From the NCBI RefSeq assembly GCF_003597125.1, contig NZ_QYYA01000002.1, positions 372,001 through 436,000 on the forward strand: DNA of 64,000 bases. The letters are read 5' to 3'. The stretch comes from Alcanivorax profundi. Its GTDB lineage: Bacteria; Pseudomonadota; Gammaproteobacteria; Pseudomonadales; Alcanivoracaceae. The notes beneath the pieces were generated by a model. The model searched no databases. It saw nothing but the letters and a program-made list of their open reading frames with translations, and was not told the DNA's origin. The position numbers were made by a program, and so were the translations under genes. Shown here piece by piece: positions 18,746-26,058 of the stretch (positions are counted from its first letter, which is position 1; each line of letters begins with the position of its first letter).

Positions 18746-19213
18746 ATGCCTGCGCGCAATCTGGAAGAGTATCTCGACAACAACGGCGTCTATTACCACT
18801 GCTATAACCACCCCCCGGCCGTGACGGCCTCGGAAGTGGCCCAGTCTGCCCATATTCCCGGGCGCCATATGGCCAAAACGGTGATCATGGATGTGGATGG
18901 CGATCTGATCATGACAGTGCTGCCTGCCAATCAATACCTGGACCCGGAAAAACTGCGTCAGGCCCTGAACGCCGACAGCGTAAGACTGGCCAACGAAGCC
19001 GAATTCAAGGACCGCTTCCCGCTCTGCGAAACCGGCGGCGAACCGCCCTTCGGCAATCTCTATGGCATGCCGGTCTATGTGGATGACACCCTGATGAGTG
19101 AAGACTGGATTGCCTTTAACGCCGGCACCCACACCGAAGTGATCAAGATGGGCATGGGCGACTTCCTGCGCCTGAGCGAAGCCCGCACCTGCTCCTTTGC
19201 CATGCTGCACTGA
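18746..19213 (+). CDS. YbaK/ProX-type aminoacyl-tRNA deacylase
   Basis: A 155-residue single-domain protein; the YbaK fold is seen in NGVYYHCYNHPPAVTASEVA, AHIPGRHMAKTVIMDVDG with the catalytic lysine, and the terminal loop FGNLYGMPVYVDDTLMSE then FNAGTHTEVIKMGMGDFLRL. Such proteins hydrolyse mischarged tRNAs in trans, often Cys-tRNA-Pro or Ala-tRNA-Pro. GGAGGAGG immediately precedes the ATG. It is monocistronic, with its own terminator. Confidence 0.87.
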   Translation: MPARNLEEYLDNNGVYYHCYNHPPAVTASEVAQSAHIPGRHMAKTVIMDVDGDLIMTVLPANQYLDPEKLRQALNADSVRLANEAEFKDRFPLCETGGEPPFGNLYGMPVYVDDTLMSEDWIAFNAGTHTEVIKMGMGDFLRLSEARTCSFAMLH

Positions 19214-19237
19214 TTCCAGCAGCCCCTTTCCCCTTTC

Positions 19238-19265
19238 CCCGCCCTCCCCGGGCGGGCTTTCTTTT
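19238..19265 (+). terminator. Rho-independent terminator after the YbaK-type gene
   Basis: CCCGCCC-TCCCC-GGGCGGG then CTTTCTTTT, 24 bases after the stop codon. Confidence 0.8.
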
Positions 19266-19396
19266 ATGGCTTCTCCCGCGTTCCACAGCAGGAATGTGCG
19301 AAGCCACTGCAGGAGCCTTGCCCGCAAGGCCCCCGCTGTCACCGATCCATCGCATAGCCATGTTATGCTGCAGAAAAACCGCTAATGGATAGCTGA

Positions 19397-20845
19397 ATGA
19401 CCCGTCGCACCAAAATCGTGGCCACTGTTGGCCCCGCCTCCTCCTCCGAGGCCATGCTCGATAACCTGATTGCCACCGGCGTGAATGTTTTCCGCCTGAA
19501 TTTTTCCCACGGCAGCGCCGACACCCACCGCGAAACCGCCAGCACCATTCGCCGCTGCGCGGAAAAGAGACAGGAGCATGTCGCCATCCTTGCGGACCTG
19601 CAGGGGCCCAAGATCCGCATCGGCAAATTCCGCGACGGCCCCATTCAGCTCAAAACCGGGCAGGCGTTTGCTCTGGACACCGGGCTGGATGACAGTGCCG
19701 GCGACGCGCACCAGGTCGGTGTCAGTTACCCTCCCCTTCCCCACGATTGTCAGCCCGGCGATGTATTACTGCTGAACGATGGCCTGCTGGAACTGGAAGT
19801 GACCGGGATCGAGGGTACCCGGGTCAGCTGCAAGGTACTGGTCGGCGGCGAACTGTCCGACCACAAGGGCGTTAACCGCAAAGGGGGTGGCCTCAGCGCC
19901 CGCGCCCTGACCGAGAAAGACCTGGCCGACATCATTACCGCGGCCGAGATGGAAGTGGATTATCTGGCGCTCTCCTTTCCCCGGGATGCCCGCGATGTGG
20001 AAGAAGCCCGCAAGCACTACCGCAACGCCGGTGGTCAGGGCGGCATTGTTGCCAAAATCGAGCGAGCCGAAGCGGTAGCCGACGACGACACCCTGGATGC
20101 CATCATCGAGGCCTCCGACGGGGTCATGGTGGCCCGCGGTGATCTGGCCGTGGAGATTGGCGACGCCGAACTGGTCGGCGTACAGAAACACATTATCCGC
20201 CGTGCCCGTGCGCTCAATCGCTTCGTGATCACTGCCACCCAGATGATGGAATCCATGATCCACAGCCCACAACCCACCCGTGCGGAAGTGTCCGATGTGG
20301 CCAATGCCGTGCTCGACGGCACCGATGCGGTGATGCTGTCTGCCGAAACGGCCGTGGGGGATTATCCCAAAGAAACCGTGCAGGCCATGGATCGCATTAT
20401 CCGCGGGGCGGAACGGACCTGGCAGGAACGACGCAATGATCACCCCGCGCACAACAGCGCCGACAATATCGACGAGGTGATTGCCATGGCCGCCATGCAA
20501 GCGGCCAACCGACTCAGCAACGTGACCGCCATCATCGCCATGACCGAAACCGGCAACACACCGCGGCTGATGTCCCGACTGCGCTCCGGCATTCCCATCT
20601 TTGCCTTTACGCCTTACCCCGCGACCCAGCGCCGGGTCGCAATCCTGCGCGGGGTGCGCGCAGTCCCGTTCGACAGTACCTCCATGCCCAGTGACACCGT
20701 CAACCGGCAGGCCGTCGCCATACTGGAAAACCTTGGCGTGGTAAAAACCGGTGACCGGGTGCTGATCACCAAAGGCAATTACGCCGACGCCCATGGCGGC
20801 ACCAACACCCTCAAAATTGTGGAGGTGGGCGGCAACATCCAGTAA
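19397..20845 (+). CDS. pyk: Pyruvate kinase
   Basis: A 482-residue glycolytic enzyme that makes pyruvate and ATP from phosphoenolpyruvate and ADP. Visible motifs: RRTKIVATVGPASSS and NVFRLNFSHGSADTH at the N-terminus, the catalytic block GGIVAKIERAEAV, MVARGDLAVEIG, TQMMESMIHSPQPTRAEVSD and DAVMLSAETAVGDYP. The C-terminal domain is full length. It is a single gene ending in a clear terminator. Confidence 0.96.
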   Translation: MTRRTKIVATVGPASSSEAMLDNLIATGVNVFRLNFSHGSADTHRETASTIRRCAEKRQEHVAILADLQGPKIRIGKFRDGPIQLKTGQAFALDTGLDDSAGDAHQVGVSYPPLPHDCQPGDVLLLNDGLLELEVTGIEGTRVSCKVLVGGELSDHKGVNRKGGGLSARALTEKDLADIITAAEMEVDYLALSFPRDARDVEEARKHYRNAGGQGGIVAKIERAEAVADDDTLDAIIEASDGVMVARGDLAVEIGDAELVGVQKHIIRRARALNRFVITATQMMESMIHSPQPTRAEVSDVANAVLDGTDAVMLSAETAVGDYPKETVQAMDRIIRGAERTWQERRNDHPAHNSADNIDEVIAMAAMQAANRLSNVTAIIAMTETGNTPRLMSRLRSGIPIFAFTPYPATQRRVAILRGVRAVPFDSTSMPSDTVNRQAVAILENLGVVKTGDRVLITKGNYADAHGGTNTLKIVEVGGNIQ

Positions 20846-20882
20846 CCGCCAGTTTTGACTTCTTGCCTTGCAGGCAATCACA

Positions 20883-20909
20883 GGGCGTCGCACGACGCCC
20901 CTGATTTTT
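20883..20909 (+). terminator. Rho-independent terminator after pyk
   Basis: GGGCGTC-GCAC-GACGCCC followed by CTGATTTTTA, 38 bases past the pyk stop. Confidence 0.82.
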
Positions 20910-21080
20910 ATAGACCCTCCGAATCACTCCTTAACATTCCTACACCATTCCCATACGCAACAAGACGCCAGTAACAGCACGCCCGTTCTAGACTCAAGGT
21001 GAATCTGACAGGACACGGAGCTGCACTCGGGAGAGCCACCCGCGGCTTCCCTCCCACTGTGCAAAGCAGGGCGTATAACA

Positions 21081-22022
21081 ATGAAAATCGGTCTGGTTGT
21101 GGATTCGGGCTGCGATTTGCCCAAAGACTACCTTGATGCCAATAACATTCTGGTCTTGCCGGTACCCATTCGGATCGGCAAGGAAATTTATGTAGATGAC
21201 CGCGACCCGCAGCGAGCCCGCGACTTTTATACCCGCCACGAGGTCGATAAAAATCACGATGCCGAAACCGCACCACCCAGCGTCGAGCAGATCCGCACCC
21301 TGTTGTTAAAAGAGGCTGTTGGCAACTTCGATTATGCGCTGGTGCAAACCGTACCCAAAAGCCGTAGCCCCATTTTCGACAACGCCACCGAAGCGGCTCA
21401 TGCCATCCTCGGCGATTACCGCCAGTACCGCGAAGCAGCGGGCCGGGAAGGGCCTTTTCGGATTCGTGTCAGTGACAGCCAGACCCTGTTCGCCGGTCAG
21501 GGCGTGCTGGCGGCCGAAACCATGCGGCTGATCAACAGCGGCATGAAAGTGGGCGATATCCGCCAGCGCATCAGTAATCTAACCCCGTGCACGACCGGCT
21601 ATGCGGTAGTGCCAGACCTCTACTACGTGCACAAGCGAGCGCGCAAGAAAGGCGACAAGAGTGTCGGCTTCGTTGGTGCCCTGATGGGCTCCGCTCTGGA
21701 TATCAAACCCATCCTGTGTGCCCGTCAGGACCAGACCTTTCCGGTCGCAAAAGTACGTGGCTTTGATGCAGCGGTGAACAAGATGTTCCAGCATGCCCGT
21801 GCCTGTGTTGAAAACGGACTGCTCACTCCCATTGTCTGTGTGAGTTATGCCGGCGACCCCGAAGCCGTGTACCAGATGCCAGGGTTTGATGCCCTCAAAG
21901 CCGCCACTGAACAACATGCCGTCGAGCTGTTGGTAAGTCATATGGGGCTTACCGGTGGAGTCAACATCGGCCCCGGCGCCATCAGCGTTGGTTTTATCAG
22001 CGAGCAGGAACCGTTGCAGTAG
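21081..22022 (+). CDS. DegV-family fatty-acid-binding protein (copy 1)
   Basis: A 313-residue cytosolic protein with the DegV start MKIGLVVDSGCDLPKDYLDA, the ligand loop LVQTVPKSRSPIFDNATEAA, and the C-terminal GLTGGVNIGPGAISVGFI. DegV proteins bind one fatty acid; in Firmicutes they present it to a fatty-acid kinase. No such kinase gene is next to it. It is followed after 160 bases by a close paralogue of the same length, so a tandem duplication is clear. Confidence 0.88.
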   Translation: MKIGLVVDSGCDLPKDYLDANNILVLPVPIRIGKEIYVDDRDPQRARDFYTRHEVDKNHDAETAPPSVEQIRTLLLKEAVGNFDYALVQTVPKSRSPIFDNATEAAHAILGDYRQYREAAGREGPFRIRVSDSQTLFAGQGVLAAETMRLINSGMKVGDIRQRISNLTPCTTGYAVVPDLYYVHKRARKKGDKSVGFVGALMGSALDIKPILCARQDQTFPVAKVRGFDAAVNKMFQHARACVENGLLTPIVCVSYAGDPEAVYQMPGFDALKAATEQHAVELLVSHMGLTGGVNIGPGAISVGFISEQEPLQ

Positions 22023-22182
22023 TCATCGCAGTTCCATCCCCCCGAATACGCCGCCGGTCAGGCGGCCCCGCTATTCTGTGATCCCGTTCTTGGTACGATG
22101 TGCTCGCGCAGCCGACAACAGCCGACCAAAACAATAACAACGGCACCGGTCGCGCATCGTTTCGCTACAACGGGAGAGCACA

Positions 22183-23124
22183 ATGAAAATCGGATTGGTG
22201 GTAGACGCGACCTGCGATCTGCCCGCCCCTTATATTAAAGAGCATCACATCCAGGTTTTGCCCATTACCTTACGCATTGGTGATGAGCATGTGGTCGACG
22301 ACCGCAACCCGGACACCCGCCAGGCCTTCTATGCCGATAACCGCCTGGACAAGGGCCATGATGCGGAGTCAGTGCCACTGGATGTGGACGCTTTTCGGGA
22401 ATTTTTTCTTGAACGGATCGTCACCCACTACGACTACGCACTGGTGCAAACCCTGCCAGACAGCCGCAGCCCCATGTTCCAGAATGCCACCCGCGCATCC
22501 CATGCCATTTTGCAGGACTACAAGGCCGTGCGCAGTCAGGCTGGCGCGGAAGGCCCCTTTGCCCTGCGCGTCACCGACAGCGGCACCCTGTTCTGTGGCC
22601 AGGGCGTTCTGGCTGCCGCCACCATGAACCTGATCCGCACCGGCATGCGCATCAGCGAGATCCAGAACCGCATCAGCGAACTGGTCCCGCTTGCAACCGG
22701 TTATGCCGTCGTTGATGATCTTTTCTACGTTCAGAAACGGGCCCGCAAGAAAGGCGACAAAAGCGTCAGTTGGATCGGCGCCAAGCTTGGCAGTGCCCTG
22801 GATATCAAGCCCATCCTCTGTGCCCGCAATGGTGATTCCTTTCCCGTGGCCAAGGTGCGCGGCTACGACGCAGCCATTCTGAAGATGTTTAACCACGTGC
22901 AGCACTGTATTCGCCAGGGCCTGGAAGAGCCGGTGATTTGCGTCAGCTACGCGGGTGACCAGAATCACATTCCCCACTTGCCCGGCTTTAGCGAACTGGC
23001 TGCCTGCGCCACAGAACACGGCGTGCAATTGCTCACCACCGGCATGAGCCTCACCGGTGGGGTCAACCTGGGCCCAGGTGCTGTCAATGTCGGCTTTATC
23101 AGCACCCAGCCCGACGTCAGCTGA
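22183..23124 (+). CDS. DegV-family fatty-acid-binding protein (copy 2)
   Basis: Same length (313) as the preceding gene and aligned with it end to end, starting MKIGLVVDATCDLPAPYIKE and ending SLTGGVNLGPGAVNVGFIST. The conserved RARKKGDKSVSWIGAKLGSA block is shared with copy 1. GGGAGAG precedes the ATG. Differences cluster in the middle, so the two copies may prefer different acyl chains; that is inference. It has its own spacing and possible promoter, not an overlap. Confidence 0.88.
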   Translation: MKIGLVVDATCDLPAPYIKEHHIQVLPITLRIGDEHVVDDRNPDTRQAFYADNRLDKGHDAESVPLDVDAFREFFLERIVTHYDYALVQTLPDSRSPMFQNATRASHAILQDYKAVRSQAGAEGPFALRVTDSGTLFCGQGVLAAATMNLIRTGMRISEIQNRISELVPLATGYAVVDDLFYVQKRARKKGDKSVSWIGAKLGSALDIKPILCARNGDSFPVAKVRGYDAAILKMFNHVQHCIRQGLEEPVICVSYAGDQNHIPHLPGFSELAACATEHGVQLLTTGMSLTGGVNLGPGAVNVGFISTQPDVS

Positions 23125-23135
23125 CCCTCCCTGGA

Positions 23136-23177
23136 GGCCGCGCCCGCTTTCTTGAGCGCCAGCGCGGCCCGGCTTTT
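23136..23177 (+). terminator. Possible terminator after the second degV gene
   Basis: GGCCGCGC and GCGCGGCC form a perfect 8-bp stem with an 18-base loop, followed by CGGCTTTT. The T-run is short, so the call is moderate. Confidence 0.5.
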
Positions 23178-23267
23178 CGGCAATGGCAACCTCCGGGGAT
23201 GCTGGCATAGTAACGGCCCCGATTTTCTGCCCCCGCCCACCGGCGCGGGCAGCCCCAAGGAGGAAGC

Positions 23268-23486
23268 ATGTCTGATTCCATCAGTACCTTGAAAGCCAAG
23301 GGCCTGCCCGCCGAGGCACTGGCCTTTATCGAGTCCCTGCCCGCCGACCAGGCGGAGCAACTGGCCGCCAGCGTTCTGGCTGCCCTGCAAACCAAAGATG
23401 CCCGCGTGGAAAAGGCCATGAACAATGCCCTGAACGTGGTGCCCGGGCCGTTCCGACGCCCAGTGAAAAAAATGCTGTTCGGTTAA
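23268..23486 (+). CDS. Small conserved-looking protein of unknown function
   Basis: A 72-residue acidic-then-basic helical protein (MSDSISTLKAKGLPAEALAF) with good ribosome site AAGGAGG before the ATG. The alanine-rich middle EQLAASVLAALQTKDARVEK resembles the repeats in the next, larger gene, which starts 18 bases later. No domain is recognised; likely one operon with that gene. Confidence 0.65.
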   Translation: MSDSISTLKAKGLPAEALAFIESLPADQAEQLAASVLAALQTKDARVEKAMNNALNVVPGPFRRPVKKMLFG

Positions 23487-23504
23487 GCCCTGGAGAAACG
23501 TCTC

Positions 23505-24653
23505 ATGCATATTGAAACCCGGGCAGAACTGCTCAAACTCAGCCGCCTTCTGGAAAGTGACGAAGGCTCCCTCGATTTCCTCGACGGTCAGGATCTTGAC
23601 CAGCTGGCTCGCTTCCGAAACACCGTTTCCAGCTTTTTATATGCCCAACACCAGGATAGCTATCAGCGCCTGGCCGGCATCAGCAAACTGGTGCCCACCG
23701 GTGCCAGCGCCAAGCTTGCTACCACCGTGCTGGGGTCTGTCCTGGCCGCAGGCATCGCCTCCGAGCTGCCCGCCGACCGCGCAATCAAACTGGCGGACAA
23801 GCTGCCCGATGACTTCCTGGCCAAGCTCTGCATCCACCTGGAACCGTCACAGTCCCGCAGTCTGCTTGCAGCCATGCCTGACAAAATTGTGGCGCGGGTC
23901 GCGCAAACCCTGCTGACCATGGGCGAACACATCACGCTCGCGCGCTTCGTGGCAGTGATTCAACCGTCCGCCCTGCAAGCCATTACCGCCACCGTCAACG
24001 ACGGCGAAGCCATGGTAATGATTGCCCTGTATCTGGAAGACAAGAGCAAACTGGATACCCTGCTCGGGCTGCTCAGTGAAGCGCAGCAACGGGCTACTCT
24101 GCAGGCCGCCACCGATCAGGCGTTATGGCCCGCTGTCCTGTCGCTGAATGAGCATCTGAACACCGAGTTGCGTGGCCGCATGGGTAACATGGTCGCGGAA
24201 CAGGGCGAAACCGTGCTCAATCACATTCTCGATGTGGCCCGCGAGCAATCGCTGTGGACCAACCTGTTGCAGGCAGTCCATGCCATGGACAACCAGCATC
24301 AACAAGCGGTGGTCAATCTGGCCAAACTGAAAGAAGCAGCGGTCATGGAAAGCCTGGTAAGCACCGTTGCCAGTGAAGGCAGCTGGGACGAGTTTCTTAC
24401 CCTGATCCCGTTGCTGGACCAGGCCCATCTGACCCCGGCGCTGGATGTACTGGTCGAGCATCAGCCAGCGGCGCTGGCCAACGCCCTGGAACACGCCCAT
24501 GACAGCCATTTGCTGGGTTTCTTCGGGCATCTGCCGGACAGTGATATAGCTCGCATGGCACAGGCGATTCAGGGCCACGCCGCCAGTCAGTGGCAGGCAT
24601 TTGCCGAGCGCAACAGCGATGCCCATGAAATCGAGGCCCTAAGGAACCTCTGA
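23505..24653 (+). CDS. Large all-helical protein with MgtE-N/HEAT-like character, unknown function
   Basis: A 382-residue soluble protein made of short amphipathic helices, for example LPADRAIKLADKLPDDFLAK and LLAAMPDKIVARVAQTLLTM, reminiscent of MgtE N-terminal superhelical repeats. No membrane segment, so it is not a transporter. GGAG precedes ATG 23505. The last codons (LRNL and stop) fall within a repeat that recurs at 24791, so the original C-terminus may have been replaced by insertion of a mobile element. The function is unknown. Confidence 0.7.
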   Translation: MHIETRAELLKLSRLLESDEGSLDFLDGQDLDQLARFRNTVSSFLYAQHQDSYQRLAGISKLVPTGASAKLATTVLGSVLAAGIASELPADRAIKLADKLPDDFLAKLCIHLEPSQSRSLLAAMPDKIVARVAQTLLTMGEHITLARFVAVIQPSALQAITATVNDGEAMVMIALYLEDKSKLDTLLGLLSEAQQRATLQAATDQALWPAVLSLNEHLNTELRGRMGNMVAEQGETVLNHILDVAREQSLWTNLLQAVHAMDNQHQQAVVNLAKLKEAAVMESLVSTVASEGSWDEFLTLIPLLDQAHLTPALDVLVEHQPAALANALEHAHDSHLLGFFGHLPDSDIARMAQAIQGHAASQWQAFAERNSDAHEIEALRNL

Positions 24654-24682
24654 ATAACGCCTTGCATGCTCAGCGTGTCCTG
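24641..24682 (+). repeat. Left-end copy of the inverted-repeat element, overlapping a gene end
   Basis: AAGGAACCTCTGAATAACGC plus the following bases to about 24677 repeat the left end at 24791 with about two changes. The TGA inside this sequence (24651-24653) is the stop codon of the preceding gene. No matching right end is seen between here and 24790, so this is probably a truncated element. The stretch 24683-24790 contains a palindrome GCGCAGATC-G-GCTGATCTGCGC-like segment and no gene. Confidence 0.65.
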
Positions 24683-24790
24683 AAGCGCAGATCGGCTGAT
24701 CTGCGCACGACCACCAAGGTCCGAGCCACCACTCCCGCCACATAGATACACGGCAGTAACGCCGCACTGTCTGGGCGGGAGCGGAAACTT

Positions 24791-25094
24791 AAGGAGCCTC
24801 TGAATAACTCCTTGCATGCTCAGCGTGACCTGGAGCGTGCAGCTGTTGTGTCTTGACTCGACGGTAAGGGTGGCTCCCTTTCCTAGAGGCAAGGCGCAGC
24901 AGATGTGCGCTCCAGGCCGCGCCCTTCGGGTCTTCCAGGCTGGCCCGCACTCGTTGTTGCGCTTCCTTCGAAGGTGAAGAGCCGATGGATGGACATACAC
25001 CTTCAAAATCGCGCCCCTCTTTATCTTTTGGCCCATAGAGGGGGCGAACCAGCCTGAAAGACTGAGCACGCAAGGAGTTATTCAGAGGCTCCTT
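24791..25094. mobile_element. 304-bp MITE-like element with about 33-bp inverted ends
   Basis: The left end 24791-24824 (AAGGAGCCTCTGAATAACTC onward to GCTCAGC) and right end 25062-25094 (CTGAGCACGCAAGGAGTTAT onward to GGCTCCTT) are near-perfect inverted repeats with about one mismatch. Both ends abut TTAA, which may be a duplicated target or part of the ends. The inside has no convincing reading frame; a GC-rich middle includes CTCCAGGCCGCGCCCTTCGG. It separates a helical-protein gene from the cytochrome pair. It fits a non-autonomous element mobilised by a transposase elsewhere. Confidence 0.7.
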
Positions 25095-25107
25095 AACCAG
25101 GAAAACG

Positions 25108-25458
25108 TTATTTGGCGCCGCTGAGCTGCAGCATGTGAATCACGGCGTTGCGGACTTCTTCGTCGCTGCAATCAAAGCAGTTGCCGCGGGGGGGCATGGC
25201 GTTAACGCCATTGATAGCTTCCTGCACCAGAGTATCAAACCCTTCTTCTTCCACTTCGTGGGACCAGTACAGGCGGTTTTCCTTGCCGACCTTGGGCGCA
25301 CCGGCAACACCGCTGCCGTGGCAGGTCACACAAAATTGCCGATACAACAACGCCCCGCTGCGCGGTTCTGCCTGGGTGGCAGCAGCGGCGGTCGGGGCGT
25401 CACTGTCGGAGCAGGCTGCCAGTAACAATACTGGCAGCAGTACGAGAAGACGTTTCAA
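25108..25458 (-). CDS. Cytochrome c5-like lipoprotein
   Basis: A 116-residue class I cytochrome c: lipobox LAAC with Cys16 after a hydrophobic signal, heme site C43-VT-C46-H47 (FCVTCHGSGVAGAPKVG), and a distal methionine in GVNAMPPRGNCFDCS. The CFDC pair near the end matches the extra disulfide of the c5 group. It should carry electrons in the periplasm, anchored to a membrane by lipid. It follows the next cytochrome gene after two bases and is an evident paralogue. Confidence 0.9.
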   Translation of the reverse strand: MKRLLVLLPVLLLAACSDSDAPTAAAATQAEPRSGALLYRQFCVTCHGSGVAGAPKVGKENRLYWSHEVEEEGFDTLVQEAINGVNAMPPRGNCFDCSDEEVRNAVIHMLQLSGAK

Positions 25459-25460
25459 GG

Positions 25461-25928
25461 CTACTTGCTCTTCTCGACCATGTATTCCACGGCCGCCTTG
25501 ATCTCGTCGTCAGAGCAGGTCATGCACATCCCCTTGGGCGGCATGGCATTCAAGCCTTCGATGGCGTGCTTGACCAGGGTAGCTTCGCCCTGGGCAATAC
25601 GCGGTGCCCAAGCACCCGCATCCCCGGTTTTCGGGGCCCCGGCTGCGCCAGAAGCGTGACAAGCGCCACAGGAGGCGTTGTAGACTTCTTCACCGGAACG
25701 CGGACCACTGGCCACTTCTTCACCGGCTGCGGCTGCGGTGCCGCATTCTTCGCCTTCCACACACACAGAACCTACCGGCTTGATACGCTCGGCAGTGGCA
25801 CGATCGCTGAATACAGAGCGCTCACCCAGCGGGTAAGGGGAGATTTCCTTGGTGCTCTTGGCAGCCACATTGCCGGCAGCGAACAGGGCGGCAACCAGTA
25901 CCAGGCTGGCGGTCAGCATCTTTTTCAC
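25461..25928 (-). CDS. Periplasmic cytochrome c5-like protein
   Basis: A 155-residue soluble cytochrome c with signal peptide (MLTASLVLVAALFAAGNVAA), an N-terminal spacer with a CVEGEEC pair, heme motif C87-GA-C90-H91, and distal ligand in GLNAMPPKGMCMTCS. It shares the AGAPK and MPP blocks with the downstream gene, so the two arose by duplication and probably serve as partners in one electron path. No terminal oxidase or reductase gene is adjacent to name that path. Confidence 0.9.
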   Translation of the reverse strand: MKKMLTASLVLVAALFAAGNVAAKSTKEISPYPLGERSVFSDRATAERIKPVGSVCVEGEECGTAAAAGEEVASGPRSGEEVYNASCGACHASGAAGAPKTGDAGAWAPRIAQGEATLVKHAIEGLNAMPPKGMCMTCSDDEIKAAVEYMVEKSK

Positions 25929-26058
25929 GATTACACCTCTATTGTTCTGTGAGTCGCCGCAGGAAGCGCTACGGCTGCGGTTGGCGATTATACCCGCTCA
26001 AGCCGTAGGGACAAAACCGGATCTCGTCCCCCGCGGCAATCCCGGTCAGCTCGGCGGA

